DNA of 18,163 nt, taken from RGIG6165 sp045545175. GTDB taxonomy: Bacteria > Bacillota > Clostridia > Oscillospirales > Feifaniaceae. Where the stretch lies: contig JAZQAK010000039.1 in NCBI GenBank assembly GCA_045545175.1, positions 1 through 18,163 of the forward strand, in the 5' to 3' direction. Of the stretch, positions 1 to 5,983 are shown piece by piece; the first letter of the stretch is position 1, and each line of letters starts with the position of its first letter. Under the pieces are notes generated by a model. The model did not search any database. It was not told the origin of the DNA and was given only the letters and a program-made list of their open reading frames with translations. A program made the position numbers and the translations under genes.

Positions 1-46
1 AACCTCCTTTAATTACGAATTTTGCTATGAGAGAGGTTGTAGTATA
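1..46 (-). promoter_or_regulatory. RBS and possible -10 of an off-window minus-strand gene
   Basis: Read on the minus strand, positions 8-3 give AGGAGG. A start codon 5-9 nt further on would fall just off the left edge, so a divergent gene probably begins there. A -10-like TATACT lies at 46-41 on the same strand, but no convincing -35 stands 17 nt upstream. The gene itself is not visible. Confidence 0.45.
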
Positions 47-128
47 ACATGAAAAAGGTCTTTCCCGAAACCCAAAATGAACAATTACAATATATTGGAA
101 GGCATTTGAGAAAAAATTAAAAAAATTG

Positions 129-158
129 TTGACAAGTGCTTATTCGGTGTGGTATATT
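129..158 (+). promoter_or_regulatory. Promoter of the tRNA-Thr/tRNA-Tyr unit
   Basis: A perfect -35 TTGACA (129-134) is followed, after 18 bp, by -10 TATATT (153-158). The first tRNA begins 34 nt downstream at 192. The consensus -35 and the short distance to the tRNA fit a strong stable-RNA promoter. Confidence 0.8.
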
Positions 159-191
159 GATTAGGCTACTTTATGGTAGCAAGTAAAAAAT

Positions 192-267
192 GCAGGTGTA
201 GCTCAATTGGCAGAGCAGCTGATTTGTAATCAGCAGGTTGCGGGTTCGAGTCCCATCACCAGCTCCA
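192..267 (+). tRNA. tRNA-Thr (anticodon UGU)
   Basis: This is a 76-nt cloverleaf with CCA encoded at 265-267. D stem GCTC/GAGC is at 201-204/213-216. The anticodon stem GCTGA/TCAGC (218-222/230-234) encloses loop TTTGTAA, with anticodon TGT at 225-227. T loop TTCGAGT is at 245-251. The acceptor arms are GCAGGTG (192-198) and CACCAGC (257-263), which leaves an A3-A70 mismatch. The T stem GCGGG/CCCAT has one C-A mismatch and one G-U pair. The identity pairs G1-C72 and C2-G71 are intact. The gene is likely functional, but it is less well paired than a typical tRNA-Thr. Confidence 0.9.
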
Positions 268-271
268 TAAT

Positions 272-356
272 GGGCGGGTTCCCGAGTGGCCAAAGGGGGC
301 AGACTGTAAATCTGTTGCGTTTCGCTTCGGTGGTCCGAATCCACCCCCGCCCACCA
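272..356 (+). tRNA. tRNA-Tyr (anticodon GUA)
   Basis: This is an 85-nt class II tRNA. The acceptor GGGCGGG (272-278) pairs perfectly with CCCGCCC (346-352), discriminator A is at 353 and CCA at 354-356. Anticodon loop CTGTAAA (304-310) carries GTA at 306-308. A long variable arm (about 316-331) is expected for bacterial tRNA-Tyr. It lies 4 nt after tRNA-Thr and shares its promoter. Confidence 0.95.
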
Positions 357-423
357 GAAAAAAGCAAGTCGAAAGGCTTGCTTTTTTGTTTGTGTGGGCA
401 AGGGTGGAATGAGGTCCTTTTGC
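351..423 (+). repeat. tRNA-tail/terminator direct repeat, copy 1
   Basis: This 73-nt segment begins in the last six acceptor/CCA bases of tRNA-Tyr (CCACCA), includes the terminator and continues about 35 nt beyond it. It recurs at 664-735 with three substitutions and one missing A. The copies are offset by 313 bp. Confidence 0.85.
358..388 (+). terminator. Terminator of the tRNA unit
   Basis: The stem GCAAGTC/GGCTTGC (364-370/375-381) closes a GAAA tetraloop. It is preceded by six A and followed by six T, so it is a rho-independent terminator starting 2 nt after the tRNA-Tyr CCA. One pair is a U-G wobble. Confidence 0.9.
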
Positions 424-663
424 CTTACAGGGATCCCAACACAAGGCAGAACGAAGCGCGTTGTGTTGGGAAGAGGAGGAGCAACGGAACAAGTGAAATT
501 TTGCGGATAGCAAAATGAAACTAAGTGCAGTTTGCAACGACGAGCGTACGTCGAAGCAGCCGAAAAACCGCGATAGGTTTTTCGGACTGTGAAGTCTCGA
601 GCACCGCAGATTTTTCGCAACTGCTCGGAGCAGTCGAAAAATCAAGGAGTCGCAGAGTATCCA
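424..663. other. Hairpin-rich non-coding segment between tRNA-tail repeats
   Basis: No reading frame here has an RBS or recognisable protein content. Four inverted repeats are visible. The first is an 11-bp stem, 434-444 with 461-471. The second is ATTTTGC/GCAAAAT, 498-504 with 510-516. The third is CCGAAAAACC/GGTTTTTCGG, 560-569 with 576-585. The fourth is a compound stem, 609-617 with 635-643, plus ACTGC/GCAGT at 620-624 and 630-634. The arms CGAAAAA and TTTTTCG of the last two can also pair with each other. It may be a non-autonomous repeat element or a structured RNA; function is unknown. Confidence 0.55.
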
Positions 664-735
664 CCACCAGAAAAAGCAAGTCGAAAGACTTGCTTTTTTG
701 TTTGTGTGGGCAGGGGTGGAATGAGGACCTTTTGC
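664..735 (+). repeat. tRNA-tail/terminator direct repeat, copy 2
   Basis: This second copy of the 351-423 segment starts with the same CCACCAG and has no tRNA body in front of it. Its terminator stem is GCAAGTC/GACTTGC around GAAA, so the U-G wobble of copy 1 is a U-A pair here. The six T after the stem are kept, so it should still terminate transcription. Confidence 0.85.
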
Positions 736-1069
736 GTAAGAGAAGTAGATAATTGTTTTACAACTCAAAAGAAAAAACCTTGCAGCACGGTTCAACTTTG
801 GCGAGTGAACCGTGCAACAAGGCAAAGAAAGGGGTTCGTTTCGCCTTACTTAACGTATGGCGATTGGTATATACCGAAGTGCAATATCGTATTTCCTACA
901 CAGCAAAAAGCATTCGGACACATAACCGAAAACGAATAACACAAAAGAGGACAGTCGCTTAAGCGACATAAGTCCCTCACCCACTAATAAATATATCAAC
1001 TGAATACCAGAAAGTCAAACGGAAAAATTCAGAGAGTATAAACGTATTACTCATTAGACGGGTAGATAA
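736..1069. other. Non-coding spacer with two inverted repeats
   Basis: No gene with an RBS is seen. A 10-bp stem GCACGGTTCA/TGAACCGTGC (785-794 with 806-815, 11-nt loop) has no T-tract. A perfect 14-nt palindrome GTCGCTTAAGCGAC (954-967) is flanked by GGAC (949-952) and GTCC (972-975). Nothing else in this stretch was recognised. Confidence 0.5.
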
Positions 1070-1098
1070 TTGATTTGAAGTTAAGTTACTGTTATAAT
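1070..1098 (+). promoter_or_regulatory. Promoter of the PstS-like gene
   Basis: A -35 TTGATT (1070-1075), a 17-bp spacer and a perfect -10 TATAAT (1093-1098) precede the RBS at 1106-1115. Transcription would start near 1105, which supports the ATG at 1120 over an in-frame TTG at 1075. Confidence 0.75.
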
Positions 1099-1119
1099 GA
1101 TAAAAAAGGCGGTGATCAC

Positions 1120-2286
1120 ATGACCAGACCATATTTGGCACTTAGAATAATTCTGACTGTTTTTCTTGCTTTGATATTTCCTTATGCAACACTTTTTCTA
1201 ATGTTGCTTCTTTCGTTTGAAGGATTTTGGGATGTTACGGTATTTGCGAGTGTTTTTATTATTCCGCTTGTTATTCCTGTGATATGGCTTAAAAGAAAGA
1301 AACCGTATTTTATTGCATATGCATGCTTCCTGCTGTGCTTTGGAATACTTGTGGGCACACAGGTGGGGATAAACGCCTATAAGGATGCTATAACAATTGA
1401 CGTTACGCCAAGTATCAACGTACGCGAATACCTGCCGTTTGAGGAGGATTCGAAAATAGTCAAGTTCGACAGCGAAAGCCTTGATTTCAAAAACGTACCG
1501 CAAGAGCAGTTGCCTGTTATTGACGGCGCTACGGCGGCATTTCCGGTTTATTCGGCATTTGTTAATGCTGTCTACCCCGACACTACGGAACTTTACGACG
1601 GAACATTTGAATACAATAACACTCAGGGCGGATATGAGGAACTTGCAGAAAAGAATACTGATATTTTCATCGGTGCCGCACCGTCTAAAGAACAGATAGC
1701 CTTTGCTGAGCAAAACAACACGACTTTCGAGTACACACAGATAGGCTCTGAAGCGTTTGTTTTCTTCGTTCATAAGGACAATCCCATAGACAGCCTTACC
1801 GTAGAACAAATAAAGGGCATTTACTCGGGTCAAATTACCAACTGGAAAGAAGTTGGCGGCAAAAACGAAAAGATTGTTCCTTTTCAGCGAAACGAAGGCA
1901 GCGGAAGCCAAAGTATGCTCATTCGCTTTATGGGTGACACTCCCATCATTGAGCCTGATATTGAGACGCGCTCCGATGCTATGGGTGGAATTATTGAGGA
2001 AGTCGCAGATTACAGAAACAAAGCCACTTCCATCGGTTTTTCATTTCGTTTCTACGTTGAGGGAATTATTAAAAATCCTGATATAAAAATGATAGCCATT
2101 GAGGGCGTTGCACCTACCAAAGAAAATATAAAGAATGGCGCGTACCCGATAATTGCCCCTGTATACGCCGTGACGTATGAGGGTAACCCGAATGAAAACG
2201 TGCACAAACTGATAGATTGGATACTTTCTGATGAAGGTCAGTATATTATTGAGGAATCGGGATACGTGGGAATAGGTGAAAAATAG
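1120..2286 (+). CDS. Membrane-anchored PstS-like phosphate-binding domain protein
   Basis: A 388-residue protein. Three hydrophobic segments (about residues 5-30, 39-56 and 62-83) precede an extracytoplasmic periplasmic-binding-protein fold of the PstS type (PBP_like_2). Family marks are DGATAAFP (135-142), which corresponds to the phosphate-loop DGSTA. Others are YSGQITNWKEVGG (235-247), RNEGSGS (257-263) and SIGFS (304-308). Ordinary PstS is a lipoprotein or is secreted; here the domain is tethered by a multi-pass N-terminus. No pstC, pstA, pstB or phoU genes lie nearby. It may therefore sense or buffer phosphate or another oxyanion rather than feed a local transporter; that role is inference. 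ATG at 1120 is chosen from the RBS AAGGCGGTGA and the promoter position. Confidence 0.8.
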   Translation: MTRPYLALRIILTVFLALIFPYATLFLMLLLSFEGFWDVTVFASVFIIPLVIPVIWLKRKKPYFIAYACFLLCFGILVGTQVGINAYKDAITIDVTPSINVREYLPFEEDSKIVKFDSESLDFKNVPQEQLPVIDGATAAFPVYSAFVNAVYPDTTELYDGTFEYNNTQGGYEELAEKNTDIFIGAAPSKEQIAFAEQNNTTFEYTQIGSEAFVFFVHKDNPIDSLTVEQIKGIYSGQITNWKEVGGKNEKIVPFQRNEGSGSQSMLIRFMGDTPIIEPDIETRSDAMGGIIEEVADYRNKATSIGFSFRFYVEGIIKNPDIKMIAIEGVAPTKENIKNGAYPIIAPVYAVTYEGNPNENVHKLIDWILSDEGQYIIEESGYVGIGEK

Positions 2287-2330
2287 TTGAAAAGGCATTT
2301 GTTGCCGTTATCTAAAAAAGGAGAATTTTT

Positions 2331-3365
2331 ATGAAAAGAATATTTTGTCTTATAATGGCGTTCCTGCTTATGTTTGCAGGCTGCGGGAAAGGGGAAAGCG
2401 TTACCCAGGATACGGGCGATAAAACGGCGTATGCGCTTATATTAAATAATGAAGCAGATGCCGACAACGTAAATCCTATGGTGTTTGTTCAAAGCAGTAA
2501 GGAAATTGCGGTGGGCGATACTTACGACAGTGACGTTTTCGGCAAACTTGAGGTTTTGTATGCATACACGGGATTTGACACAGACGTATATCTCGGTCAG
2601 AATGACCCGAGAGGCTTTATAATGGAGACTGTTGCACCGTGGTACGTTGAAACGGATTACGTGACAAGCGTAACGGTTGAGGATACCATTATGCCCGTTT
2701 CAACGGCAAACTGGTTTTACGGTTTCCAGAACTGTCATACCTTTGACCTTGAAAAACTTGACACACAGAACGTTACGAATATGGCGTATATGTTTCATTA
2801 TGCGGGCGAAAGTGTCACGGATACCGTAACAATCAAGGGTATGGACAAGTGGGACACGTCAAAGGTTACGGACATGAATAATATGTTCTGCAGAGCGGCA
2901 GAGAAGTCGGAAGTATGGGACATCGGCGATATTTCCGTATGGGATACGTCAAACGTAAAGAATATGAGTTATATGTTCTCTGAGGCGGGACGTGGCGTAA
3001 CTGAATGGAGTGTCGGTGATTTGTCGGGCTGGAAAGTGGACAACGTAACAACCATGAAGGATATGTTCAGTGTGGCAGGCACAGCTTCACACGAATGGGA
3101 CGTGGGTGATCTGTCATCGTGGAACGTTGCAAACGTTACTGATATGTACAGTATGTTTTATCAGGCAGGCTACGGCGCTGAAAAATGGCACATTGGAGAT
3201 ATTTCGGACTGGGATACATCAAACGTGAATAATATGTCGCTTATGTTCCGTGAGGCAGGTAAATTTGCCGACTGGAATGTGGGTGACCTTTCAAAATGGA
3301 ACGTAGACAACGTCGTATGGTACGATTATTTTGAGGCAAAAGCAACGGCTTTGCCGAAGTTTTAA
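2331..3365 (+). CDS. BspA-like (DUF285-type) repeat lipoprotein
   Basis: A 344-residue surface lipoprotein. The signal peptide ends in FAG-C, with Cys18 as the lipidated residue. A region of about 110 residues with no recognised domain follows. Six repeats then centre on MxxMFxxAG at residues 151, 182, 212, 242, 272 and 302. Each repeat is 30-31 residues with the pattern W-D/N-x-S/A-N-V-T-x-M-x-x-M-F-x-x-A-G-x(4-6)-W-x-I/V-G-D-L/I-S. This matches the DUF285/BspA-like repeats of bacterial surface proteins, which are leucine-rich-repeat-like and often adhesive. RBS AAGGAG lies near 2318-2323. It follows the PstS-like gene by 44 bp and may be co-transcribed. Ligand unknown. Confidence 0.8.
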   Translation: MKRIFCLIMAFLLMFAGCGKGESVTQDTGDKTAYALILNNEADADNVNPMVFVQSSKEIAVGDTYDSDVFGKLEVLYAYTGFDTDVYLGQNDPRGFIMETVAPWYVETDYVTSVTVEDTIMPVSTANWFYGFQNCHTFDLEKLDTQNVTNMAYMFHYAGESVTDTVTIKGMDKWDTSKVTDMNNMFCRAAEKSEVWDIGDISVWDTSNVKNMSYMFSEAGRGVTEWSVGDLSGWKVDNVTTMKDMFSVAGTASHEWDVGDLSSWNVANVTDMYSMFYQAGYGAEKWHIGDISDWDTSNVNNMSLMFREAGKFADWNVGDLSKWNVDNVVWYDYFEAKATALPKF

Positions 3366-3367
3366 AC

Positions 3368-3388
3368 TGTGCAACCGTGGGTTGCGCA
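3368..3388 (+). other. Short stem-loop after the repeat lipoprotein gene
   Basis: The stem GCAACC/GGTTGC (3371-3376 with 3380-3385) has a 3-nt loop and extends three more pairs outward, one of them a G-U wobble. It follows the stop codon by a few bases but has no T-tract, so it may stabilise the mRNA 3' end rather than act as an efficient terminator. Confidence 0.45.
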
Positions 3389-3432
3389 AATTCAAGGTCG
3401 GGTTGGTGGAATGTAACGGCACTTTTTGATAG

Positions 3433-3450
3433 TATAATGGCGGAGGTGAT
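3433..3450 (+). promoter_or_regulatory. -10 element and very strong RBS of the HTH-TM regulator
   Basis: A perfect TATAAT (3433-3438) has no good -35 at 16-18 bp. It lies 16 nt before the ATG and directly precedes GGAGGTGAT (3442-3450), a nearly full anti-16S match that fixes the start at 3454. Confidence 0.5.
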
Positions 3451-3453
3451 AGT

Positions 3454-4098
3454 ATGAATTTTAATGAACGTCTGGCAAACACAAGAAAAATGAAAGGACT
3501 CAGTCAGGAGGGCCTTGCCGATAAAATGGGCGTGTCAAGACAGGCTGTCAGCAAGTGGGAGACGGGTGATGCTCAACCCGATTATCAGAAGCTCGTGGCA
3601 CTTGCAGATGCGCTGGACATCAGTATGGATTATCTCTGCTGTCGTACGGATGACGTCAATAAAACCGAGCCGAAAAGAAGAAATCATACGTTTTTTGCTG
3701 TTATGATAGTTGCGGTTGCGGTGATTGCTTTTTTCCTCGGAACGTTTTTGGGTGGACAGAAGGAAGTTGTGCTCGATAAAACGGCTTTACCCGACACGAT
3801 AGAGGTTGGCGGAGTGAACTTTTCAAACGGACCGAAAGGCCTTTTCTATCACTTCGTGCCGAGTGTGGTAAGTGACGAATTTACGTATAAAATAGTATTC
3901 TGCGACGATTACGGCAACGAAGAAGTGTATGACGTGTCGTGTGAAAACGGGACCTGCAGCGGAAGAGTCGATTTAAAGGGAAGTTACGTAAGCGTAACGG
4001 TTGTGATAAGTGACGGAAAAGAAAGCCGTGCCCTGCCGATAGCCCAGGGGTTAACTATGGGTGATTACAGCGCTTCGTGGACACCCCTTACAGAATAA
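3454..4098 (+). CDS. XRE-family HTH regulator with single membrane span
   Basis: A 214-residue predicted membrane-bound one-component regulator. Residues 6-62 form a Cro/C1 (HTH_3) domain with LSQEGLADKMGVSRQAVSKWE, close to many clostridial regulators. One hydrophobic helix lies at about 79-100. A C-terminal domain of about 110 residues would sit outside the membrane and is rich in beta-strand-like segments; I do not recognise it. The design suggests an external signal coupled to DNA binding, which is inference. It shares its architecture and HTH sequence style with the gene at 11255-12118. The upstream envelope-protein genes are candidate targets. It ends at a terminator shared with the convergent sensor gene. 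Confidence 0.8.
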   Translation: MNFNERLANTRKMKGLSQEGLADKMGVSRQAVSKWETGDAQPDYQKLVALADALDISMDYLCCRTDDVNKTEPKRRNHTFFAVMIVAVAVIAFFLGTFLGGQKEVVLDKTALPDTIEVGGVNFSNGPKGLFYHFVPSVVSDEFTYKIVFCDDYGNEEVYDVSCENGTCSGRVDLKGSYVSVTVVISDGKESRALPIAQGLTMGDYSASWTPLTE

Positions 4099-4100
4099 TA

Positions 4101-4127
4101 AAAAGTCCGACGGTGTCGGACTTTTTT
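4101..4127. terminator. Bidirectional terminator between convergent genes
   Basis: AAAAGTCCGAC (4101-4111), loop GGT and GTCGGACTTTT (4115-4125) form an 11-bp stem. The T-run on one side and A-run on the other let it serve both the HTH gene (plus) and the M56-M23 gene (minus), whose stops are 31 bp apart. Confidence 0.85.
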
Positions 4128-4129
4128 CT

Positions 4130-5482
4130 TTAGAAAGGTCTTTTTTGGGGTTGCGTAATGTTTACGTCGAGGGCGTATTCAAGCGGATTTGTTGCTTCTC
4201 CGTACTCGGTCAACTCGAGGTGGAGATGATCGCCCGTTGCCATACCCGTTTTGCCGACCTTGCCGATAACGTCGCCCGACGAAACGCTGTCGCCTTCGTT
4301 AACGTCAATGGCTGAGAGATGGGCGTATAATACGGTTGCCGTACCGTTGTCAGTGATGATATAGTAGCCGCGCTGTTTGTCGTAATCTGCAGCGGTTACT
4401 TTGCCTCCGTATACGGCAAGCACGTCACTTCCGCCTTGTGCGGGGATGTCAATTGCGGGGTGATTTTCTTTATCAAATATTCTTGAAACATTGTTACTGT
4501 CGGGACAGGGCCATACAAATGTCTGTGAGGCTTCGTCTTCACTTATGACGCTGTTTGCAAGCACACCGCTTGCAAACAGCGTTGTGGCAACTATAACTAC
4601 GGCAAATACGGTGGAAATTATAATTTTCGTTTTAGTTGATTTCGTGTAATTTTTAATCATTTTAAACCTCCTTTTAAGAGTGTTTTTCGTTGAGGTCATT
4701 CCCGTTGTGAGAGCATTGCTTACTCTGCCCGTACTCAGAAGGGACAGAATGGTGTTGACGTAGCCGAGTTTTTCCTCGTTGCTCATATTTTCCGTGGCTT
4801 TTAAATCGCAGGAAATCTCACAGTCAATACTCATCTGTCTGCTTATGAAATATACGGCGGGATTGAACCAGTGAATACATTTTACTATGCTGACAAACCA
4901 TTTTACGAAGATGTCGCCTCTCTTGAAATGTGTCATCTCGTGCGAGAGGACGTTGTGTAACTGCTCGACCGTCATTTCCGTGTCGGGAAGCAGTAAAGTG
5001 GGCATAAAAACACCTACCATAAGCGGTGAAGTTATGACGTTGCTTTTTCGCACACGGACGCACTTTTTGGTAAATGATGAAATCTGTGGACAGATCGTCG
5101 GCGTTGACGTGCGATTAAGTTTTGAAAGAAATAGAAAATAGTTTACAAGCTTTAATGAAAGGGCAAGAAATGCTACCGCAAGCCATACGGAAGGGAGATA
5201 CGACGTTTTTCGTTCCGAAAGAGGTGTAATATCATGAAGTTGTTCCGTTTGAGGTGCCGTAACGTCGGCATATGCGACGACGGCATCCGGAATATCAACC
5301 GTGTTTTCGGGCAGAGGTATTCTTATGGGCAAAACCATAACGATAAGTACGGCAATCCACATAAGATAGTGCCAATGTGCCGAAAAAAGTTTTCGAGTAA
5401 ACGGACGCAGTGCCGTAAGGATAATCGCAAGTACGGTGCCTGCAACCGATGTGATAATCACGGACAAAAATGCGTTTTGCAT
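4130..5482 (-). CDS. BlaR1-type M56 metallopeptidase fused to M23 endopeptidase domain
   Basis: A 450-residue membrane protein. The N-terminal part (about 1-250) is an M56 antirepressor-type peptidase with several membrane spans (about 5-25, 38-56, 98-120). Its zinc motif is HEMTH (181-185), and a downstream CEISCD (221-226) probably supplies the Glu ligand. After another span (about 286-309) comes an extracytoplasmic M23/LytM domain. It has H341-x3-D345, YAH at 386-388 and HLH at 419-421, so all zinc and catalytic positions appear intact. Classical BlaR1/MecR1 ends in a penicillin-binding sensor; here a peptidoglycan hydrolase-like domain takes that place. It starts 2 nt after the blaI-like stop, with RBS GGAAG inside that gene. 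It is probably a cell-wall damage sensor that inactivates the adjacent repressor; that role is inference. Confidence 0.85.
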   Translation of the reverse strand: MQNAFLSVIITSVAGTVLAIILTALRPFTRKLFSAHWHYLMWIAVLIVMVLPIRIPLPENTVDIPDAVVAYADVTAPQTEQLHDITPLSERKTSYLPSVWLAVAFLALSLKLVNYFLFLSKLNRTSTPTICPQISSFTKKCVRVRKSNVITSPLMVGVFMPTLLLPDTEMTVEQLHNVLSHEMTHFKRGDIFVKWFVSIVKCIHWFNPAVYFISRQMSIDCEISCDLKATENMSNEEKLGYVNTILSLLSTGRVSNALTTGMTSTKNTLKRRFKMIKNYTKSTKTKIIISTVFAVVIVATTLFASGVLANSVISEDEASQTFVWPCPDSNNVSRIFDKENHPAIDIPAQGGSDVLAVYGGKVTAADYDKQRGYYIITDNGTATVLYAHLSAIDVNEGDSVSSGDVIGKVGKTGMATGDHLHLELTEYGEATNPLEYALDVNITQPQKRPF

Positions 5483-5484
5483 AT

Positions 5485-5859
5485 TCAGTCTTCCTTATCA
5501 AATATGGCACGAAGTTCGTTTATATCCTCTTCAGAAAGTTTTTCTTCTTCAAAAAGAGAGAGTGCAAAGTCCTTCACAGAGCCGTTATAGAGATTTGCAA
5601 TAAGATTTTTCGTCTGTGAATTTCTGTACTCCTTCTGTGAAATAAGAGGGGAGTAGTAAAACGTTTTTCCTCTTTTTTCCGAAAGAACGGCCTCTTTTTG
5701 CACGAGCCTTGTAAGAAAGGTTGATATTGTCGTGCGCTTCCAGCCACGCTTCTCGACAGCCTCGTTTATATACTGCGTGTTGACCGGCTCGTCTGCATTC
5801 CAGAGAACCTTCATTATTTCAAGCTCGGCGTCGCCGATGTTAATGTTTCCGGGTACCAT
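5485..5859 (-). CDS. blaI: BlaI/MecI-family transcriptional repressor
   Basis: A 124-residue winged-helix repressor of full family length. It opens with the typical GDAELEIMKVLW (9-20). The recognition helix region WKRTTISTFLTRLVQK (40-55) matches the family pattern W-x-R-T-T-I-x-T-x-L-x-R-L. The C-terminal part (about 75-124) would carry dimerisation and the proteolytic switch. RBS GGAGGT stands just before the ATG at 5859. It is the first gene of a two-gene operon with the M56-M23 protein. Two palindromic operators lie over its promoter, so autorepression is very likely. No beta-lactamase gene is visible in the window, so the real regulon is unknown. Confidence 0.9.
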   Translation of the reverse strand: MVPGNINIGDAELEIMKVLWNADEPVNTQYINEAVEKRGWKRTTISTFLTRLVQKEAVLSEKRGKTFYYSPLISQKEYRNSQTKNLIANLYNGSVKDFALSLFEEEKLSEEDINELRAIFDKED

Positions 5860-5881
5860 AGAAACACCTCCGTAGATTAGT

Positions 5882-5893
5882 CTACAATTGTAG
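5882..5893. promoter_or_regulatory. BlaI-type operator 1
   Basis: CTACAATTGTAG is a perfect 12-nt palindrome matching the TACA-N(2)-TGTA core known for BlaI/MecI operators. On the minus strand it lies just downstream of the -10, near the transcription start. Confidence 0.8.
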
Positions 5894-5902
5894 TCTGATT
5901 AT

Positions 5903-5931
5903 AGTCTACACTTGTAGTCGCAAAATGTCAA
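5903..5931 (-). promoter_or_regulatory. Promoter of the blaI-M56/M23 operon
   Basis: On the minus strand the -35 TTGACA is at 5931-5926. A 17-bp spacer leads to -10 TAGACT at 5908-5903. A perfect TATAAT sits 5 bp further (5903-5898) but would give a 22-bp spacer with this -35. Both operators overlap the region. Confidence 0.7.
5906..5917. promoter_or_regulatory. BlaI-type operator 2
   Basis: CTACACTTGTAG keeps both CTACA/TGTAG half-sites. Its centre is 24 bp from that of operator 1, and it sits between the -35 and -10, where bound repressor would block RNA polymerase. Confidence 0.8.
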
Positions 5932-5949
5932 GAGTAATTTGATAATAGA

Positions 5950-5977
5950 AAAGACCGCAGTGAAAACTGCGGTCTTT
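5950..5977 (-). terminator. Terminator of the alanine/glycine symporter gene
   Basis: AAAGACCGCAG and CTGCGGTCTTT form an 11-bp stem around a 6-nt loop. On the minus strand it follows the symporter stop (5984) by 6 nt and ends in a short T-run, separating that gene from the blaI promoter. Confidence 0.85.
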
Positions 5978-5983
5978 GTGTTT

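Noticed and set aside
171..825. Long minus-strand frames across the tRNA genes and the terminator repeat
   Set aside because: They are antisense translations of tRNA and terminator sequence, without RBS. Matches to them in databases would be spurious proteins of the same origin.
525..962. Short plus-strand frames between the tRNAs and the PstS-like gene
   Set aside because: They lack an RBS, cover hairpin and repeat DNA and have no recognisable protein content.
1075..1119. Upstream TTG start for the PstS-like gene
   Set aside because: The TTG overlaps the -35 and precedes the TATAAT at 1093-1098, so it would not be in the mRNA. ATG at 1120 has the RBS.
2775..3330. CRISPR-like periodic repeats
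   Set aside because: The 90-bp period is an in-frame protein repeat with no conserved direct repeat plus unique spacers.
5898..5903. TATAAT as the main -10 of the blaI operon
   Set aside because: It is perfect, but 22 bp from the TTGACA, with no good -35 at 17 bp. TAGACT with 17 bp is preferred, though not certain.
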